Positions 7,992 to 16,283 of a stretch of 16,724 nucleotides of DNA are shown here, in pieces. A program made the position numbers and the translations under genes. This DNA comes from Gammaproteobacteria bacterium. Lineage in GTDB: Bacteria; Pseudomonadota; Gammaproteobacteria; Steroidobacterales; Steroidobacteraceae. The stretch covers positions 1 through 16,724 of the forward strand of contig JANXYA010000235.1 in the NCBI GenBank assembly GCA_025350345.1, in the 5' to 3' direction. The notes under the pieces were generated by a model that was given only the letters and a program-made list of their open reading frames with translations, did no database searches and was not told the DNA's origin. Position 1 is the stretch's first letter. Every line of letters starts with the position of its first letter.

Positions 7992-8783
7992 TTACCAGTG
8001 ATTTCGCAGCTCGCGCAGGGCGAGGAACACCTCGCGCGGCGTTGGCCGCGGGGCGAGGCCCGGCACCAGCGCTCGCAGGCCCTCGATCAGGCCCGGCTCG
8101 AGGAGCCTGAAGAAGCCATTGACGCTGAGTTCCTCGGCCAGCGTCAGCACCGGCCGCTCCTCGGCCGTCTCCGCCTCGGAGCGCTGCAGCCAGTCCGCCG
8201 CGGCCGCATTGCCGGGCTCGACGTGGCGCGTGAAGCGCAGGTTGTTCACCAGGTAGTCGTGCCCGGGATAGATGCGCGTGCTCACCGGCAGCCGCGCGAG
8301 CTGGAGCGCGCAGGTCTCGAACAGGCGCTCCGGGTCGCCACCGTTGCGGCAGTTGCCCACGCCGGCGTTGAACAGCGTGTCGCCCGAGAACAGCGCCGGG
8401 CCATCCGCGTGCGCGAGCAGGCAGACGTGGCTCATGGTGTGGCCCGGCGTGTCGAGGCTCTCGAGCTCCACCGTGCGGCCCACCCGGATCACATCGCCGG
8501 CGGCGAGTCCGCGATCGACTCCGCCGATGCGCGCGGCGGCGGCGGCGTGCGCCAGCACCTTGGCACCCGTGGCCGCGACGAGCGCGGCATTGCCGGCGGT
8601 GTGATCGAGATGCTCGTGCGTGTTGAGGATCTGGGTAATGCTCCAGCCGCGTTCGGTGGCCCGGCGCAGGCAGGCCTGCCAATCGAGCGGGTCGACGACG
8701 AGCGCCTCGCCGGTCTCGGCGCAGGCCACGAGATAGTGGTAATTACGCAGCTCGTTGGCCGCCCAGATGCGCTCTACTAGCAT
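7992..8783 (-). CDS. gloB: Metallo-beta-lactamase-fold hydrolase, glyoxalase II-like (hydroxyacylglutathione hydrolase)
   Basis: A 263-residue MBL-fold enzyme. All metal ligands of glyoxalase II are visible: THEHLDH (HxHxDH), PGHTMSHVC, SGDTLF (bridging Asp) and IYPGHDY. The family splits S-D-lactoylglutathione to D-lactate and glutathione, the second step of methylglyoxal detoxification. The segment after the bridging Asp reads FNAGVGNCRNGGDP where the human-type enzyme has GCGKFYEGT, and the end reads LRELRNHW rather than the classic basic KD ending; the glutathione-contacting residues thus seem different, so another thioester substrate is possible. The start ATG at 8783 was chosen because MLVERIWAANELRNYHYLV fits the first strand; the longer frame upstream runs into the kdp leader. 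Weak ribosome binding site. It leads the minus-strand operon, 56 bp before uvrD. Confidence 0.85.
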   Translation of the reverse strand: MLVERIWAANELRNYHYLVACAETGEALVVDPLDWQACLRRATERGWSITQILNTHEHLDHTAGNAALVAATGAKVLAHAAAAARIGGVDRGLAAGDVIRVGRTVELESLDTPGHTMSHVCLLAHADGPALFSGDTLFNAGVGNCRNGGDPERLFETCALQLARLPVSTRIYPGHDYLVNNLRFTRHVEPGNAAAADWLQRSEAETAEERPVLTLAEELSVNGFFRLLEPGLIEGLRALVPGLAPRPTPREVFLALRELRNHW

Positions 8784-8840
8784 GGCGTGGAAGCCTACGT
8801 CATTGGGCGGCGCTTGCAACTGCCCATCGAGCCGTGCGCT

Positions 8841-8863
8841 CTCCCAGCGGGGAGCCGTTTTTT
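8841..8863 (+). terminator. Small hairpin followed by T6, terminator-like, upstream of kdp
   Basis: CTCCC (8841-8845) and GGGAG (8850-8854) can pair around AGCG, followed by CCG and six T residues (8858-8863). The shape is that of a weak intrinsic terminator on the plus strand. The stem is only 5 bp, and no plus-strand gene ends here. It could limit read-through antisense to gloB, or the T tract may simply be a regulator site. Confidence 0.25.
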
Positions 8864-8911
8864 GCACAGCTCCTTCACACCCCAGGCGGTACGCTGGCAA
8901 GGCATCGCCAT

Positions 8912-8917
8912 AGGAGG
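8912..8917 (+). promoter_or_regulatory. Strong Shine-Dalgarno of the first kdp reading frame
   Basis: AGGAGG lies 8 bp before ATG 8926. It is the closest match to the anti-16S consensus in the kdp locus and supports translation of the 30-codon ORF that follows; kdpF and kdpA have no comparable site of their own. Confidence 0.8.
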
Positions 8918-8925
8918 TTGCGGCC

Positions 8926-9018
8926 ATGGATGCCCTGTTCCTGCTGATCCTCGCGGGTCTGTATGTGCTCACTCACGGCCTGATCTGGGCGCTCGACCGG
9001 CTGGGGAAGTCCTCGTGA
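8926..9018 (+). CDS. 30-residue single-pass membrane protein upstream of kdpF
   Basis: The frame reads MDALFLLILAGLYVLTHGL then IWALDRLGKSS and stops at TGA 9016-9018. One hydrophobic helix (about residues 4-23) is followed by a charged tail, as in KdpF-type peptides. It has the best ribosome binding site of the operon (AGGAGG, 8 bp spacing), and its TGA overlaps the GTG start of kdpF by four bases, the hallmark of translational coupling. From memory, similar short membrane ORFs with an Ala/Leu helix ending in a D/ERL motif occur ahead of kdpF in other bacteria, but I know no tested function. By position it may be an extra small subunit or a chaperone of KdpFABC, or a leader peptide coupling translation to kdpFA. 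Too short for standard gene finders, so often left unannotated. Confidence 0.72.
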   Translation: MDALFLLILAGLYVLTHGLIWALDRLGKSS

Positions 9019-9104
9019 GCGCCATCTACTGGCTCGCAGGCCTGCTCGCGCTGTTTCTGTTCGGCTACCTGCTGTATGCCCTGCTCAGGGCGGAGCGCTT
9101 CTGA
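9015..9104 (+). CDS. kdpF: KdpF, small stabilising subunit of the Kdp K+-ATPase
   Basis: A 29-residue single-helix peptide, the same length as E. coli KdpF (29), with the conserved C-terminal pattern GYLLYALLRAERF (E. coli GYLVYALINAEAF). KdpF packs between KdpA and KdpB and stabilises the complex like a bound lipid. Its start is GTG 9015, inside the stop of the preceding micro-ORF (GTGA), and its TGA (9102-9104) shares its last base with the kdpA ATG, so translation of all three is likely coupled. An ORF in the same frame runs further upstream to 8787 but has no membrane logic and crosses the promoter region. Confidence 0.92.
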   Translation: MSAIYWLAGLLALFLFGYLLYALLRAERF

Positions 9105-10918
9105 TGAACGCGGACACCACGTTCTACCTGATGCTGTTGGTCTTCCTCGGCCTGGTCGTGCTGTGCGTCAAGCCGCTGGGCAGCTACATGGCCGATGTCA
9201 TGGAGGGCCGGCCCAACTTTGCGGTGCGCATCGGCGGCCGGTTTGAAGGCTTGCTCTACCGCCTGTGCGGCATCGATCCGGCCGGGCAGATGGGCTGGAA
9301 GCACTACGCGATCGCCCTGCTGCTGTTCAACGTGCTCGGGGCCCTCATCGTCTATGCCCTGCAACGAGCGCAGCTCTGGCTGCCCCTGAACCCGCAGAAG
9401 TTCGCGGCGGTCAGTCCGGACTCCTCGTTCAACACGGCCGTCAGTTTCATCACCAATACGAACTGGCAGGGCTACTCGGGCGAGTCGACGATGGGCTACC
9501 TGGTGCAGATGGCCGGCCTCGCGGTGCAGAACTTCATGTCCGCCGCGACCGGCATCGTCGTGGCCATCGCCCTGGTGCGCGGATTCGCGCGCCACACGGT
9601 CAGCACCATCGGCAACTTCTGGGTCGACATCACGCGCTCGACGCTGTACATCCTCCTGCCGCTCTCGGTGGTATTCGCGCTGGTGCTGGTCAGCCAGGGG
9701 GTGATCCAGAACTTCGATGGCTACAAGGATGTCACGACGCTCGAGCGGGTGTCCTACCAGAATCCGAAGACCGACGCCGCCGGCAACCCAATCAAGGACG
9801 CCGCCGGCAATGCCGTCACCGAAGCGGCGAGCACGCAGACGCAGACCCTGCCGATGGGGCCGATCGCTTCCCAGGAGTCCATCAAGGAGCTCGGCACCAA
9901 CGGCGGCGGGTTCCTGAATGCGAATTCGGCGCACCCGTATGAGAATCCCTCGCCGCTGACCAACCTGCTGGAGATGCTGGCGATTCTCGCCATTCCATTC
10001 GCGCTCACCTACACCTTTGGCCGGATGGTCGGCGATACGCGCCAGGGCTGGGTGATCCTCGCGGCCATGCTGGTGCTGCTCGTGCCGATGATCGTGCTGG
10101 CGTTCCAGATCGAGCAGCACGGCAATCCGCTCATCGCCCGGCAGGGGATCGACCAGCTCGCGAGCGCGACGCAGTCGGGCGGCAACATGGAGGGCAAGGA
10201 GACGCGCTTCGGCATTGCCGCCTCCTCGCTGTTCGCGGCGGTGACCACCGCGACCTCCTGCGGCGCCGTCAACTCGATGCACGATTCCATGATGCCGCTC
10301 GGCGGCTTCGTGCCGCTGTTCCTGATCGAGCTCGGCGAGCTGGCCCCGGGTGGGGTCGGCACCGGCCTGTATAGCGTGCTGATGTTCGCCATCCTGGGCG
10401 TGTTCATCGCCGGACTGATGATCGGCCGGACGCCGGAGTACATCGGCAAGAAGATCGAGGCGCTCGAGATGAAACTGGCCTCGGTCTTCATCCTCACGAC
10501 CCCGTTCGTCGTGCTGATCGGCACCGCGGTTGCAGTCTCGGTGGCCGCCGGCAAGATCGCCGTGGCGAACCCGGGCGCGCACGGCTTCAGCGAGATCCTC
10601 TACGCCTTCTCTTCGGCCGCCAACAACAACGGCAGCGCCTTCGGTGGCATTTCGGCCAACACCGTGTTCTACAACGTGGCACTCGGCCTGGCGATGTTCA
10701 TCGCGCGCTTCTGGCCCATCGTCGCCGCGCTCGCCATCGCCGGCTCGCTGGCGGCGAAGAAGCGGGTGCCGGTGAGCGACGGCACCATGCCCACGCACGG
10801 CCCGCTGTTCGTGGCGCTGCTGGTCGGTTCAGTGCTGCTGATCGGCGTCCTGACCTATGTCCCGGCGCTCGCGCTGGGGCCGGTGGTGGAGCACTTCGCG
10901 CTCGCCGCAGTCAAGTAG
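9104..10918 (+). CDS. kdpA: KdpA, K+-translocating subunit of the Kdp ATPase
   Basis: A 604-residue polytopic membrane protein of the SKT channel superfamily that selects and carries K+ at micromolar concentrations. Pore-loop signatures are intact: [19 protein letters not shown] (near residue 120), [21 protein letters not shown] (near 265), [21 protein letters not shown] (near 381) and [14 protein letters not shown] (near 503). It is about 47 residues longer than E. coli KdpA (557), mostly because of a periplasmic-side insertion before [14 protein letters not shown] that holds two DAAGN units. Longer forms like this occur in other proteobacteria. It starts at ATG 9104, overlapping kdpF by one base, and kdpB follows after 11 bp. 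Confidence 0.98.
   Translation: MNADTTFYLMLLVFLGLVVLCVKPLGSYMADVMEGRPNFAVRIGGRFEGLLYRLCGIDPAGQMGWKHYAIALLLFNVLGALIVYALQRAQLWLPLNPQKFAAVSPDSSFNTAVSFITNTNWQGYSGESTMGYLVQMAGLAVQNFMSAATGIVVAIALVRGFARHTVSTIGNFWVDITRSTLYILLPLSVVFALVLVSQGVIQNFDGYKDVTTLERVSYQNPKTDAAGNPIKDAAGNAVTEAASTQTQTLPMGPIASQESIKELGTNGGGFLNANSAHPYENPSPLTNLLEMLAILAIPFALTYTFGRMVGDTRQGWVILAAMLVLLVPMIVLAFQIEQHGNPLIARQGIDQLASATQSGGNMEGKETRFGIAASSLFAAVTTATSCGAVNSMHDSMMPLGGFVPLFLIELGELAPGGVGTGLYSVLMFAILGVFIAGLMIGRTPEYIGKKIEALEMKLASVFILTTPFVVLIGTAVAVSVAAGKIAVANPGAHGFSEILYAFSSAANNNGSAFGGISANTVFYNVALGLAMFIARFWPIVAALAIAGSLAAKKRVPVSDGTMPTHGPLFVALLVGSVLLIGVLTYVPALALGPVVEHFALAAVK
9773..9810 (+). repeat. Tandem 8-codon repeat inside kdpA
   Basis: The 14-base string GACGCCGCCGGCAA occurs at 9773-9786 and again at 9797-9810, offset by exactly 24 bp (8 codons). 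It encodes DAAGNPIK (residues 224-231) followed by DAAGNAVT (232-239) in the loop insertion of KdpA. This looks like a small in-frame duplication in a tolerant surface loop. Confidence 0.75.
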
Positions 10919-10929
10919 AGAGATCCAAC

Positions 10930-12999
10930 ATGTCACGGGAACAATTGTCGCTGTTCGATCGGAAGCTCCTGGGGCCCGCCCTGCTCGAGTCGGTGCGCAA
11001 GCTCGACCCGCGGGTGCAGTGGCGCAATCCGGTCATGTTCGTGGTCTACGTCGGCACGATCGTCACGGCCACTCTCTATGGCCAGGCCCTGGCGGGGCAG
11101 GGGGAGGCGCCGGCCGGCTTCATCCTCGCCATCACCATCTGGCTGCTGTTCACGGTGCTGTTCGCCAACTTCGCCGAGGCGCTCGCGGAGGGACGGAGTC
11201 GCGCCCAGGCGGCCTCGCTCCGCAGCATGCGCCAGACCGTGCTCGCCAAGAAGCTGCTGGACCCGAGCGGTACCTCGCGGGCGAGCACGCGCGTCAAGGC
11301 GGAGGACCTGCGCAAGGGGGACGTGGTGCTGGTGGAGGCCCAGGACATGATTCCGGCCGACGGCGAGGTGATCGAGGGCGCCGCCTCGGTCGATGAAAGC
11401 GCGATCACCGGCGAGTCGGCGCCCGTCATCCGGGAATCGGGCGGCGATTTCACCTCCGTGACCGGCGGCACCCGGGTGCTCTCCGACTGGATCCTGGTGC
11501 GCGTGGTGGTAAACCCGGGTGAGACCTTCCTCGATCGCATGATCTCGATGGTGGAGTCCGCCAAGCGCCAGAAGACGCCCAATGAAATTGCGCTGACCAT
11601 CCTGCTCGTGGCCCTGACGCTCGTGTTCCTGGTGGTCATCGTCACGCTGCTGCCGTTTTCGATTTACAGCGTCGAGGTCAGCAAGGCCGGCGTCCCCGTG
11701 ACGATCACCGCGCTCGTATCACTGCTCGTGTGCCTGATTCCCACGACCATCGGCGGCCTGCTTTCCGCGATCGGCGTGGCCGGAATGAGCCGCATGATGC
11801 AGGCGAATGTGATTGCCACCTCGGGCCGTGCGGTGGAAGCGGCCGGCGACGTCGACGTGCTGCTGCTCGACAAGACCGGCACCATCACGCTGGGCAACCG
11901 CCAGGCCTCGGCATTTGTGCCCGCCAGCGGGGTCAGCGAGCAGGAACTGGCCGATGCCGCACAGCTCGCCTCGCTCGCCGATGAAACCCCGGAAGGACGC
12001 AGCATCGTCGTGCTCGCCAAGCAGCGCTTCAACCTGCGCGAGCGGGACCTGCGTTCCCTGGACGCGACCTTCGTGCCCTTCTCGGCCCACTCCCGCATGA
12101 GCGGGGTGAACCTGGGCGCGCGGCAGATCCGCAAGGGGGCGCCGGATGCGATCGCCAAATACGTGGAGGCGCAGGGCAAGCCGTTCCCGAAGGTCGTCGA
12201 CGAGACCGTGCAATCCATCGCGCGCCAGGGCAGCACGCCGCTGGTCGTCGCCGACGGCGCTCGCGTACTGGGCGTGATCCAGCTCAAGGACATCATCAAG
12301 GGCGGCATCAAGGAGCGCTTCGCAGACCTGCGCCACATGGGCATCAAGACGATCATGATCACCGGCGACAACCGGCTCACGGCCGCCGCGATCGCGGCCG
12401 AGGCCGGCGTCGATGACTTCCTCGCCGAAGCCACGCCGGAAGCGAAGCTGAAGCTGATCCGCGAGCACCAGGCGCAGGGGCGCCTCGTGGCGATGACCGG
12501 GGATGGCACCAACGATGCGCCGGCACTCGCCCAGTCGGACGTCGCCGTGGCCATGAACACGGGCACGCAGGCCGCCAAGGAAGCGGGCAACATGGTCGAT
12601 CTGGACTCGAACCCGACCAAGCTCCTCGAGATCGTCGAGACCGGCAAGCAGATGCTGATGACCCGAGGAGCGCTCACCACCTTCTCGATCGCCAATGACG
12701 TTGCGAAGTACTTTGCGATCATTCCGGCGGCGTTCGCGATGACCTATCCGGAGCTCGGTGCGCTCAACATCATGCACCTGGCGACGCCGAACTCGGCGAT
12801 CCTTTCGGCGGTGATCTTCAACGCCCTGATCATCGTGCTGCTGATCCCGCTGGCCATCAAAGGGGTCAAGTACCGGCCGCTCGGAGCCGGGCCGCTGCTG
12901 CGGCGGAATCTGCTGATCTACGGGCTGGGCGGCATCCTGGTGCCCTTCCCCGGCATCAAGCTGATCGACATGCTGTTGTCTGCCGCGGGCTGGGCTTGA
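10930..12999 (+). CDS. kdpB: KdpB, catalytic P-type ATPase subunit
   Basis: A 689-residue P-type ATPase (E. coli 682) that hydrolyses ATP to drive K+ uptake. The phosphorylation motif [10 protein letters not shown] carries catalytic Asp at residue 314; the actuator motif ITGESAPV has its Ser at residue 163, equivalent to the regulatory Ser162 of E. coli KdpB that is phosphorylated at high K+. The P-domain motifs MITGDN and [21 protein letters not shown] and the conserved [17 protein letters not shown] segment are intact. Membrane helices lie near residues 35-80, 220-280 and in the C-terminal third. ATG 10930 follows kdpA by 11 bp with a moderate GAGAGA ribosome binding site, and kdpC follows after 13 bp. 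Confidence 0.99.
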   Translation: MSREQLSLFDRKLLGPALLESVRKLDPRVQWRNPVMFVVYVGTIVTATLYGQALAGQGEAPAGFILAITIWLLFTVLFANFAEALAEGRSRAQAASLRSMRQTVLAKKLLDPSGTSRASTRVKAEDLRKGDVVLVEAQDMIPADGEVIEGAASVDESAITGESAPVIRESGGDFTSVTGGTRVLSDWILVRVVVNPGETFLDRMISMVESAKRQKTPNEIALTILLVALTLVFLVVIVTLLPFSIYSVEVSKAGVPVTITALVSLLVCLIPTTIGGLLSAIGVAGMSRMMQANVIATSGRAVEAAGDVDVLLLDKTGTITLGNRQASAFVPASGVSEQELADAAQLASLADETPEGRSIVVLAKQRFNLRERDLRSLDATFVPFSAHSRMSGVNLGARQIRKGAPDAIAKYVEAQGKPFPKVVDETVQSIARQGSTPLVVADGARVLGVIQLKDIIKGGIKERFADLRHMGIKTIMITGDNRLTAAAIAAEAGVDDFLAEATPEAKLKLIREHQAQGRLVAMTGDGTNDAPALAQSDVAVAMNTGTQAAKEAGNMVDLDSNPTKLLEIVETGKQMLMTRGALTTFSIANDVAKYFAIIPAAFAMTYPELGALNIMHLATPNSAILSAVIFNALIIVLLIPLAIKGVKYRPLGAGPLLRRNLLIYGLGGILVPFPGIKLIDMLLSAAGWA

Positions 13000-13012
13000 G
13001 GAGTTAAGAGCC

Positions 13013-13588
13013 ATGTTCACACGCACGCTTCGGCCCGCGCTCAGCCTGCTGCTCGTGATGACGGTGCTCACAGGGCTGGCCTACCCGCTGCTCATCACTG
13101 GAATCGCGCGGGTCGCCTTCCCGCAGCAGGCGGCCGGGAGCCTGGTAATCCAGCACGGCAAGGCGGTCGGCTCCCAGCTGATTGGCCAGAGCTTTTCGGA
13201 CCCGAAGTATTTCTGGAGCCGCCCCTCCGCGACGACGCCGCAACCCTACAACGGCGTCGCATCGACCGGCTCGAATCTCGGGCCGCTCAATCCGGCACTC
13301 ATCGACGGCGTCAAGGCACAGGCGAAGGCCCTCCACGACGCGGATCCGGCCAACACGCAGCCGATCCCGGTCGAACTCGTGACGGCCTCGGCGAGCGGCC
13401 TGGACCCGGAGATCAGCCCTGCCGCGGCGCGCTACCAGGCGGCCCGGGTGGCGCGGGTCCGTGGCCTCCCGACTGGGCGGGTCGAGGCACTCATCGCGAG
13501 CCATACGCAGGGGCGGCTGCTGGGCCTCTTCGGCGAACCGCGCATCAACGTGCTCGAGCTCAATCTCGCTCTCGACGGGCTACACTGA
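13013..13588 (+). CDS. kdpC: KdpC, periplasmic accessory subunit of the Kdp ATPase
   Basis: A 191-residue protein (E. coli 190) with one N-terminal membrane helix (about residues 10-33) and a periplasmic-facing domain. Family signatures are present: YFWSRPSATTPQPYNG, GSNLGPLNPAL and LVTASASGLDPEISP. KdpC stabilises the complex and raises its apparent K+/ATP affinity. ATG 13013 has GGAG at 13000-13003. The kdpD ATG follows only 4 bp after its stop, so structural and regulatory genes are probably on one transcript. Confidence 0.97.
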   Translation: MFTRTLRPALSLLLVMTVLTGLAYPLLITGIARVAFPQQAAGSLVIQHGKAVGSQLIGQSFSDPKYFWSRPSATTPQPYNGVASTGSNLGPLNPALIDGVKAQAKALHDADPANTQPIPVELVTASASGLDPEISPAAARYQAARVARVRGLPTGRVEALIASHTQGRLLGLFGEPRINVLELNLALDGLH

Positions 13589-13592
13589 GGGA

Positions 13593-16283
13593 ATGGCCGA
13601 AGGCGACCGCCGCGACCCGGACAAGCTGCTGGCCGACGTGCAGCGCGAGGAAGTGCGCGCGCGTCGCGGGCGGCTGCGTATCTTCTTTGGCGCCTCGGCC
13701 GGTGTCGGCAAGACCTACTCGATGCTGGAAGCGGCCCGGGGCGCACGGGCGGCGGGCGCAGAGATCGTCGTCGGCTACGCCGAACCGCACGGGCGCGCGG
13801 AAACCGAGCGGCTGCTCGACGGACTCGAGCAGCTGCCGTTCCTCCAGGTCCGGCATCGTGGCATCACCCGCCGGGAATTCGATCTCGATGCGGCCCTGCG
13901 GCGTGCGCCCGCGACGCTGGTCGTGGATGAGCTCGCCCACTCCAATCTCACCGAGGGCGAACCCCGGCCCCGCCATGCCAAGCGCTGGATGGACATCGAG
14001 GAACTGCTGGATGCCGGGATCAGCGTCTGGACCACCGTCAACGTCCAGCATCTGGAGAGCCTGAACGACGTCGTTGCCGGCATCACCGGCATTCGCCAGC
14101 AGGAAACGATCCCGGACCGGATCTTCGACGAAGCCGACGAGGTCGAGCTGATCGACCTGCCGCCCGACGATCTGATTGCCCGCATCAAGGCCGGCAAGGT
14201 CTATGTTTCCGACCAGGTGGGCACGGCCACCGAGCGCTTCTTCCGCAAGCCCAATCTGCTGGCGCTGCGCGAGCTGGCGCTGCGCCGCACGGCCGACCGG
14301 GTCGACGCCGCGGCGCAGGAGTATGCCGGCAAGGAGCGCAGCTCGCGGCCCTGGCTGGCGCGCGACAGGTTCCTGATCGCCATCGCGCCCGACGAGCAGG
14401 CCGAACAGCTGGTGCGCGTCGGCAAGCGCTTCGCCGATGCGCTCGATGCCGAGTGGATCGTCGTGTCGGTCGAGACGCCACCGCTCCTGAGGCTCTCGGA
14501 AGCCCAACGCAACCGGCGCATCGACGTGCTGCGCCTGGCCGAGTCCCTCGGCGCGGAAACGGTCACGCTCGATGGGCGGACGGCCGCCGAGACGCTGGTC
14601 GAGTACGCCCGCCTGCGCAACATCACGCGCATCGTGGTCGGCGAGCCGAAGCGCCGGGGCTGGCGCCTGTGGCTGCGGCGCTCGACCGCGACCGAACTCG
14701 TGCGCCGCGGCCGCGGCTGCGACATCTCCGTCATCGCGCGACGCGACGCACTGGCACCCCAACGGCGGGATCTGCCCACCGGTGGCGCGGGCGAGATTCG
14801 CTGGCAGCGCTACTGGATGGCGCTGCTGATCTCGGCGGCCTGCACCGGCATCGCCGCGCTGATGTATCCGTATTTCGAGCTGACGAATCTGGTCATGGTC
14901 TATCTGCTCGGCGGCACCATCGCGGCGCTCCGGCTCGGCCGGGGACCGGCTTCCCTGAGCGCGTTCGTCAATGTAGCGGCCTTCGATTTCTGCTTCGTGC
15001 CGCCCCGCTTCAGCTTTGCGGTCAGCGACCTGCAGTATCTCGTGACCTTCGCCGTCATGCTCGGCATGACGCTGCTGATCGCCAGCCTGGTCGCGAGCGT
15101 GCGCGCGCAGACGCGCGTCGCCGGCGCGCGCGAACGGCGCACTTCGCTCCTGTATGCGATGAGCCGCGAGCTGGCCGCCAAGCGGGGCCTGGACCAGCTC
15201 TCGCAGCTGGCCATCAAGCACGTCGCCGAGACCTTTGCGAGCGAGGCGGCGGTGCTGTTGCCCGATGCCAATGGTCACCTGCAGCCGCAGGCCGGGCCGG
15301 CGCCGGCCGGCGCCCTCACCGATGCTGATCTGTCGGTGGCGCAGTGGGTGTGCGATCACGGCAAGCCGGCGGGGCTCGGCACCGACACGCTGCCGGCCGC
15401 ACCCGCGCAATACCTCCCGCTCACCGGCGCGCAACGCACGCTCGGTGTGCTCGCGGTGCGCCCGAGGCAGCGGCGGCGCTTGCTGCTCCCCGAGCAGCGG
15501 CACCTGCTGGAAACCTTTGCCGGCCAGATCGCCCTGGCGATCGAGCGGGCGCAGCTCGCCGAGAAGGCTGAAGTGGCGCGTGTCGCGGCGGAGACGGAGA
15601 GCGTGCGCAATACATTGCTGGCGTCCATATCGCACGACCTGCGCACGCCGCTGGCGGTGATCACGGGCGCGAGCTCCGCACTCAATGACCCGGAGTTGAA
15701 GCTCGATTCCGCGGCGCGCTCGCAACTGGCCCACTCGATCGACGCCAAGGCCCGGGAGATGTCCGAGCTGATCTCGAACGTGCTCGACCTGATGCGCTTC
15801 GAGGCCGGCGAGGTGCGCCTGCGGCGCGACTGGGAAACCATCGACGATCTGATCGGTGCCGCGCTCTCGCGCCTCGACGGCCGCTTCGGCGGCCGCCCGG
15901 TCGAGGTGAAATTGCCGCCCGAATTGCCGGCCGTCAACGTCGACGCGCCCCTCATCACGCAGGTGCTGGTCAACCTGTTCGAGAACGCCATCAAGCACAC
16001 GCCGCCCGGGACCCGGATCAGCGTCAGTGCCGCACTCGAGGAGGACGCGCTGCGGGTCGTGGTCGAGGACTCGGGGCCGGGGCTGCCGGCGGGCGAGCTC
16101 GATCTGCTGTTTGCGAAATTCCAGCGTGGGCGCGAAGAGAGCAATGCGGGGGGCGCCGGCCTGGGGTTGGCCATCTGCCGGGCGATCGTCAATGCGCACG
16201 GCGGGCACATCAGTGCCGCGCAGCGTCCGGGCGGTGGCGCCCGCTTCGCATTCACGCTGCCGACGGCGGAGCCGGTCCAGTGA
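13593..16283 (+). CDS. kdpD: KdpD, potassium/turgor sensor histidine kinase
   Basis: An 896-residue membrane sensor kinase (E. coli 894). Domains in order: KdpD N-domain with Walker A GASAGVGKT (residues 33-41) and the Walker B-like VVDELAHSN near 111; a universal stress protein-like domain (RFLIAIAPDEQAEQLV, near 256; IVVGEPKRRGW near 347); four transmembrane helices about residues 405-510; a GAF-like region; then the kinase core with H box SISHDLRTPLAV (phospho-acceptor His681), N box NLFENAIKHT, G1 VEDSGPGLP and G2 GAGLGLAICRAI. It phosphorylates KdpE when K+ is scarce. ATG 13593 was chosen over a longer upstream frame that overlaps kdpC, since it gives the family length; the ribosome binding site (AGGGA) is very close. 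Its TGA overlaps the kdpE GTG by four bases. Confidence 0.97.
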   Translation: MAEGDRRDPDKLLADVQREEVRARRGRLRIFFGASAGVGKTYSMLEAARGARAAGAEIVVGYAEPHGRAETERLLDGLEQLPFLQVRHRGITRREFDLDAALRRAPATLVVDELAHSNLTEGEPRPRHAKRWMDIEELLDAGISVWTTVNVQHLESLNDVVAGITGIRQQETIPDRIFDEADEVELIDLPPDDLIARIKAGKVYVSDQVGTATERFFRKPNLLALRELALRRTADRVDAAAQEYAGKERSSRPWLARDRFLIAIAPDEQAEQLVRVGKRFADALDAEWIVVSVETPPLLRLSEAQRNRRIDVLRLAESLGAETVTLDGRTAAETLVEYARLRNITRIVVGEPKRRGWRLWLRRSTATELVRRGRGCDISVIARRDALAPQRRDLPTGGAGEIRWQRYWMALLISAACTGIAALMYPYFELTNLVMVYLLGGTIAALRLGRGPASLSAFVNVAAFDFCFVPPRFSFAVSDLQYLVTFAVMLGMTLLIASLVASVRAQTRVAGARERRTSLLYAMSRELAAKRGLDQLSQLAIKHVAETFASEAAVLLPDANGHLQPQAGPAPAGALTDADLSVAQWVCDHGKPAGLGTDTLPAAPAQYLPLTGAQRTLGVLAVRPRQRRRLLLPEQRHLLETFAGQIALAIERAQLAEKAEVARVAAETESVRNTLLASISHDLRTPLAVITGASSALNDPELKLDSAARSQLAHSIDAKAREMSELISNVLDLMRFEAGEVRLRRDWETIDDLIGAALSRLDGRFGGRPVEVKLPPELPAVNVDAPLITQVLVNLFENAIKHTPPGTRISVSAALEEDALRVVVEDSGPGLPAGELDLLFAKFQRGREESNAGGAGLGLAICRAIVNAHGGHISAAQRPGGGARFAFTLPTAEPVQ

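Larger units (their letters stand above)
8784..8925. promoter_or_regulatory. Divergent gloB/kdp control region
   Basis: This 142-bp gap is the only place for the promoters of the minus-strand gloB-uvrD-trk run and the plus-strand kdp operon. It contains the most T-rich stretch in the neighbourhood, GTTTTTTGCACA (8857-8868), followed by TTCACA (8874-8879, 5 of 6 to a -35). E. coli KdpE binds a T-rich site just upstream of its kdp promoter, so the T tract is a candidate KdpE site by analogy. No convincing -10 at the right spacing was found. GAGCCGT occurs twice as a direct repeat (8829-8835 and 8852-8858), 23 bp apart. Confidence 0.45.

Noticed and set aside
5791..8001. 736-codon open frame on the plus strand opposite uvrD
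   Set aside because: The minus strand encodes a full UvrD with all helicase motifs. The plus frame is Ala/Arg/Gly/His-rich low-quality sequence typical of antisense frames in GC-rich DNA.
9065..10798. 577-codon minus-strand frame opposite kdpA
   Set aside because: KdpA on the plus strand is complete and conserved; the antisense frame is a composition artefact rich in His, Arg and Glu.
13560..16208. 882-codon open frame on the minus strand opposite kdpD
   Set aside because: It is an antisense shadow of KdpD: no recognisable domain, Arg/Gln/His/Asp-rich composition, no ribosome binding site.
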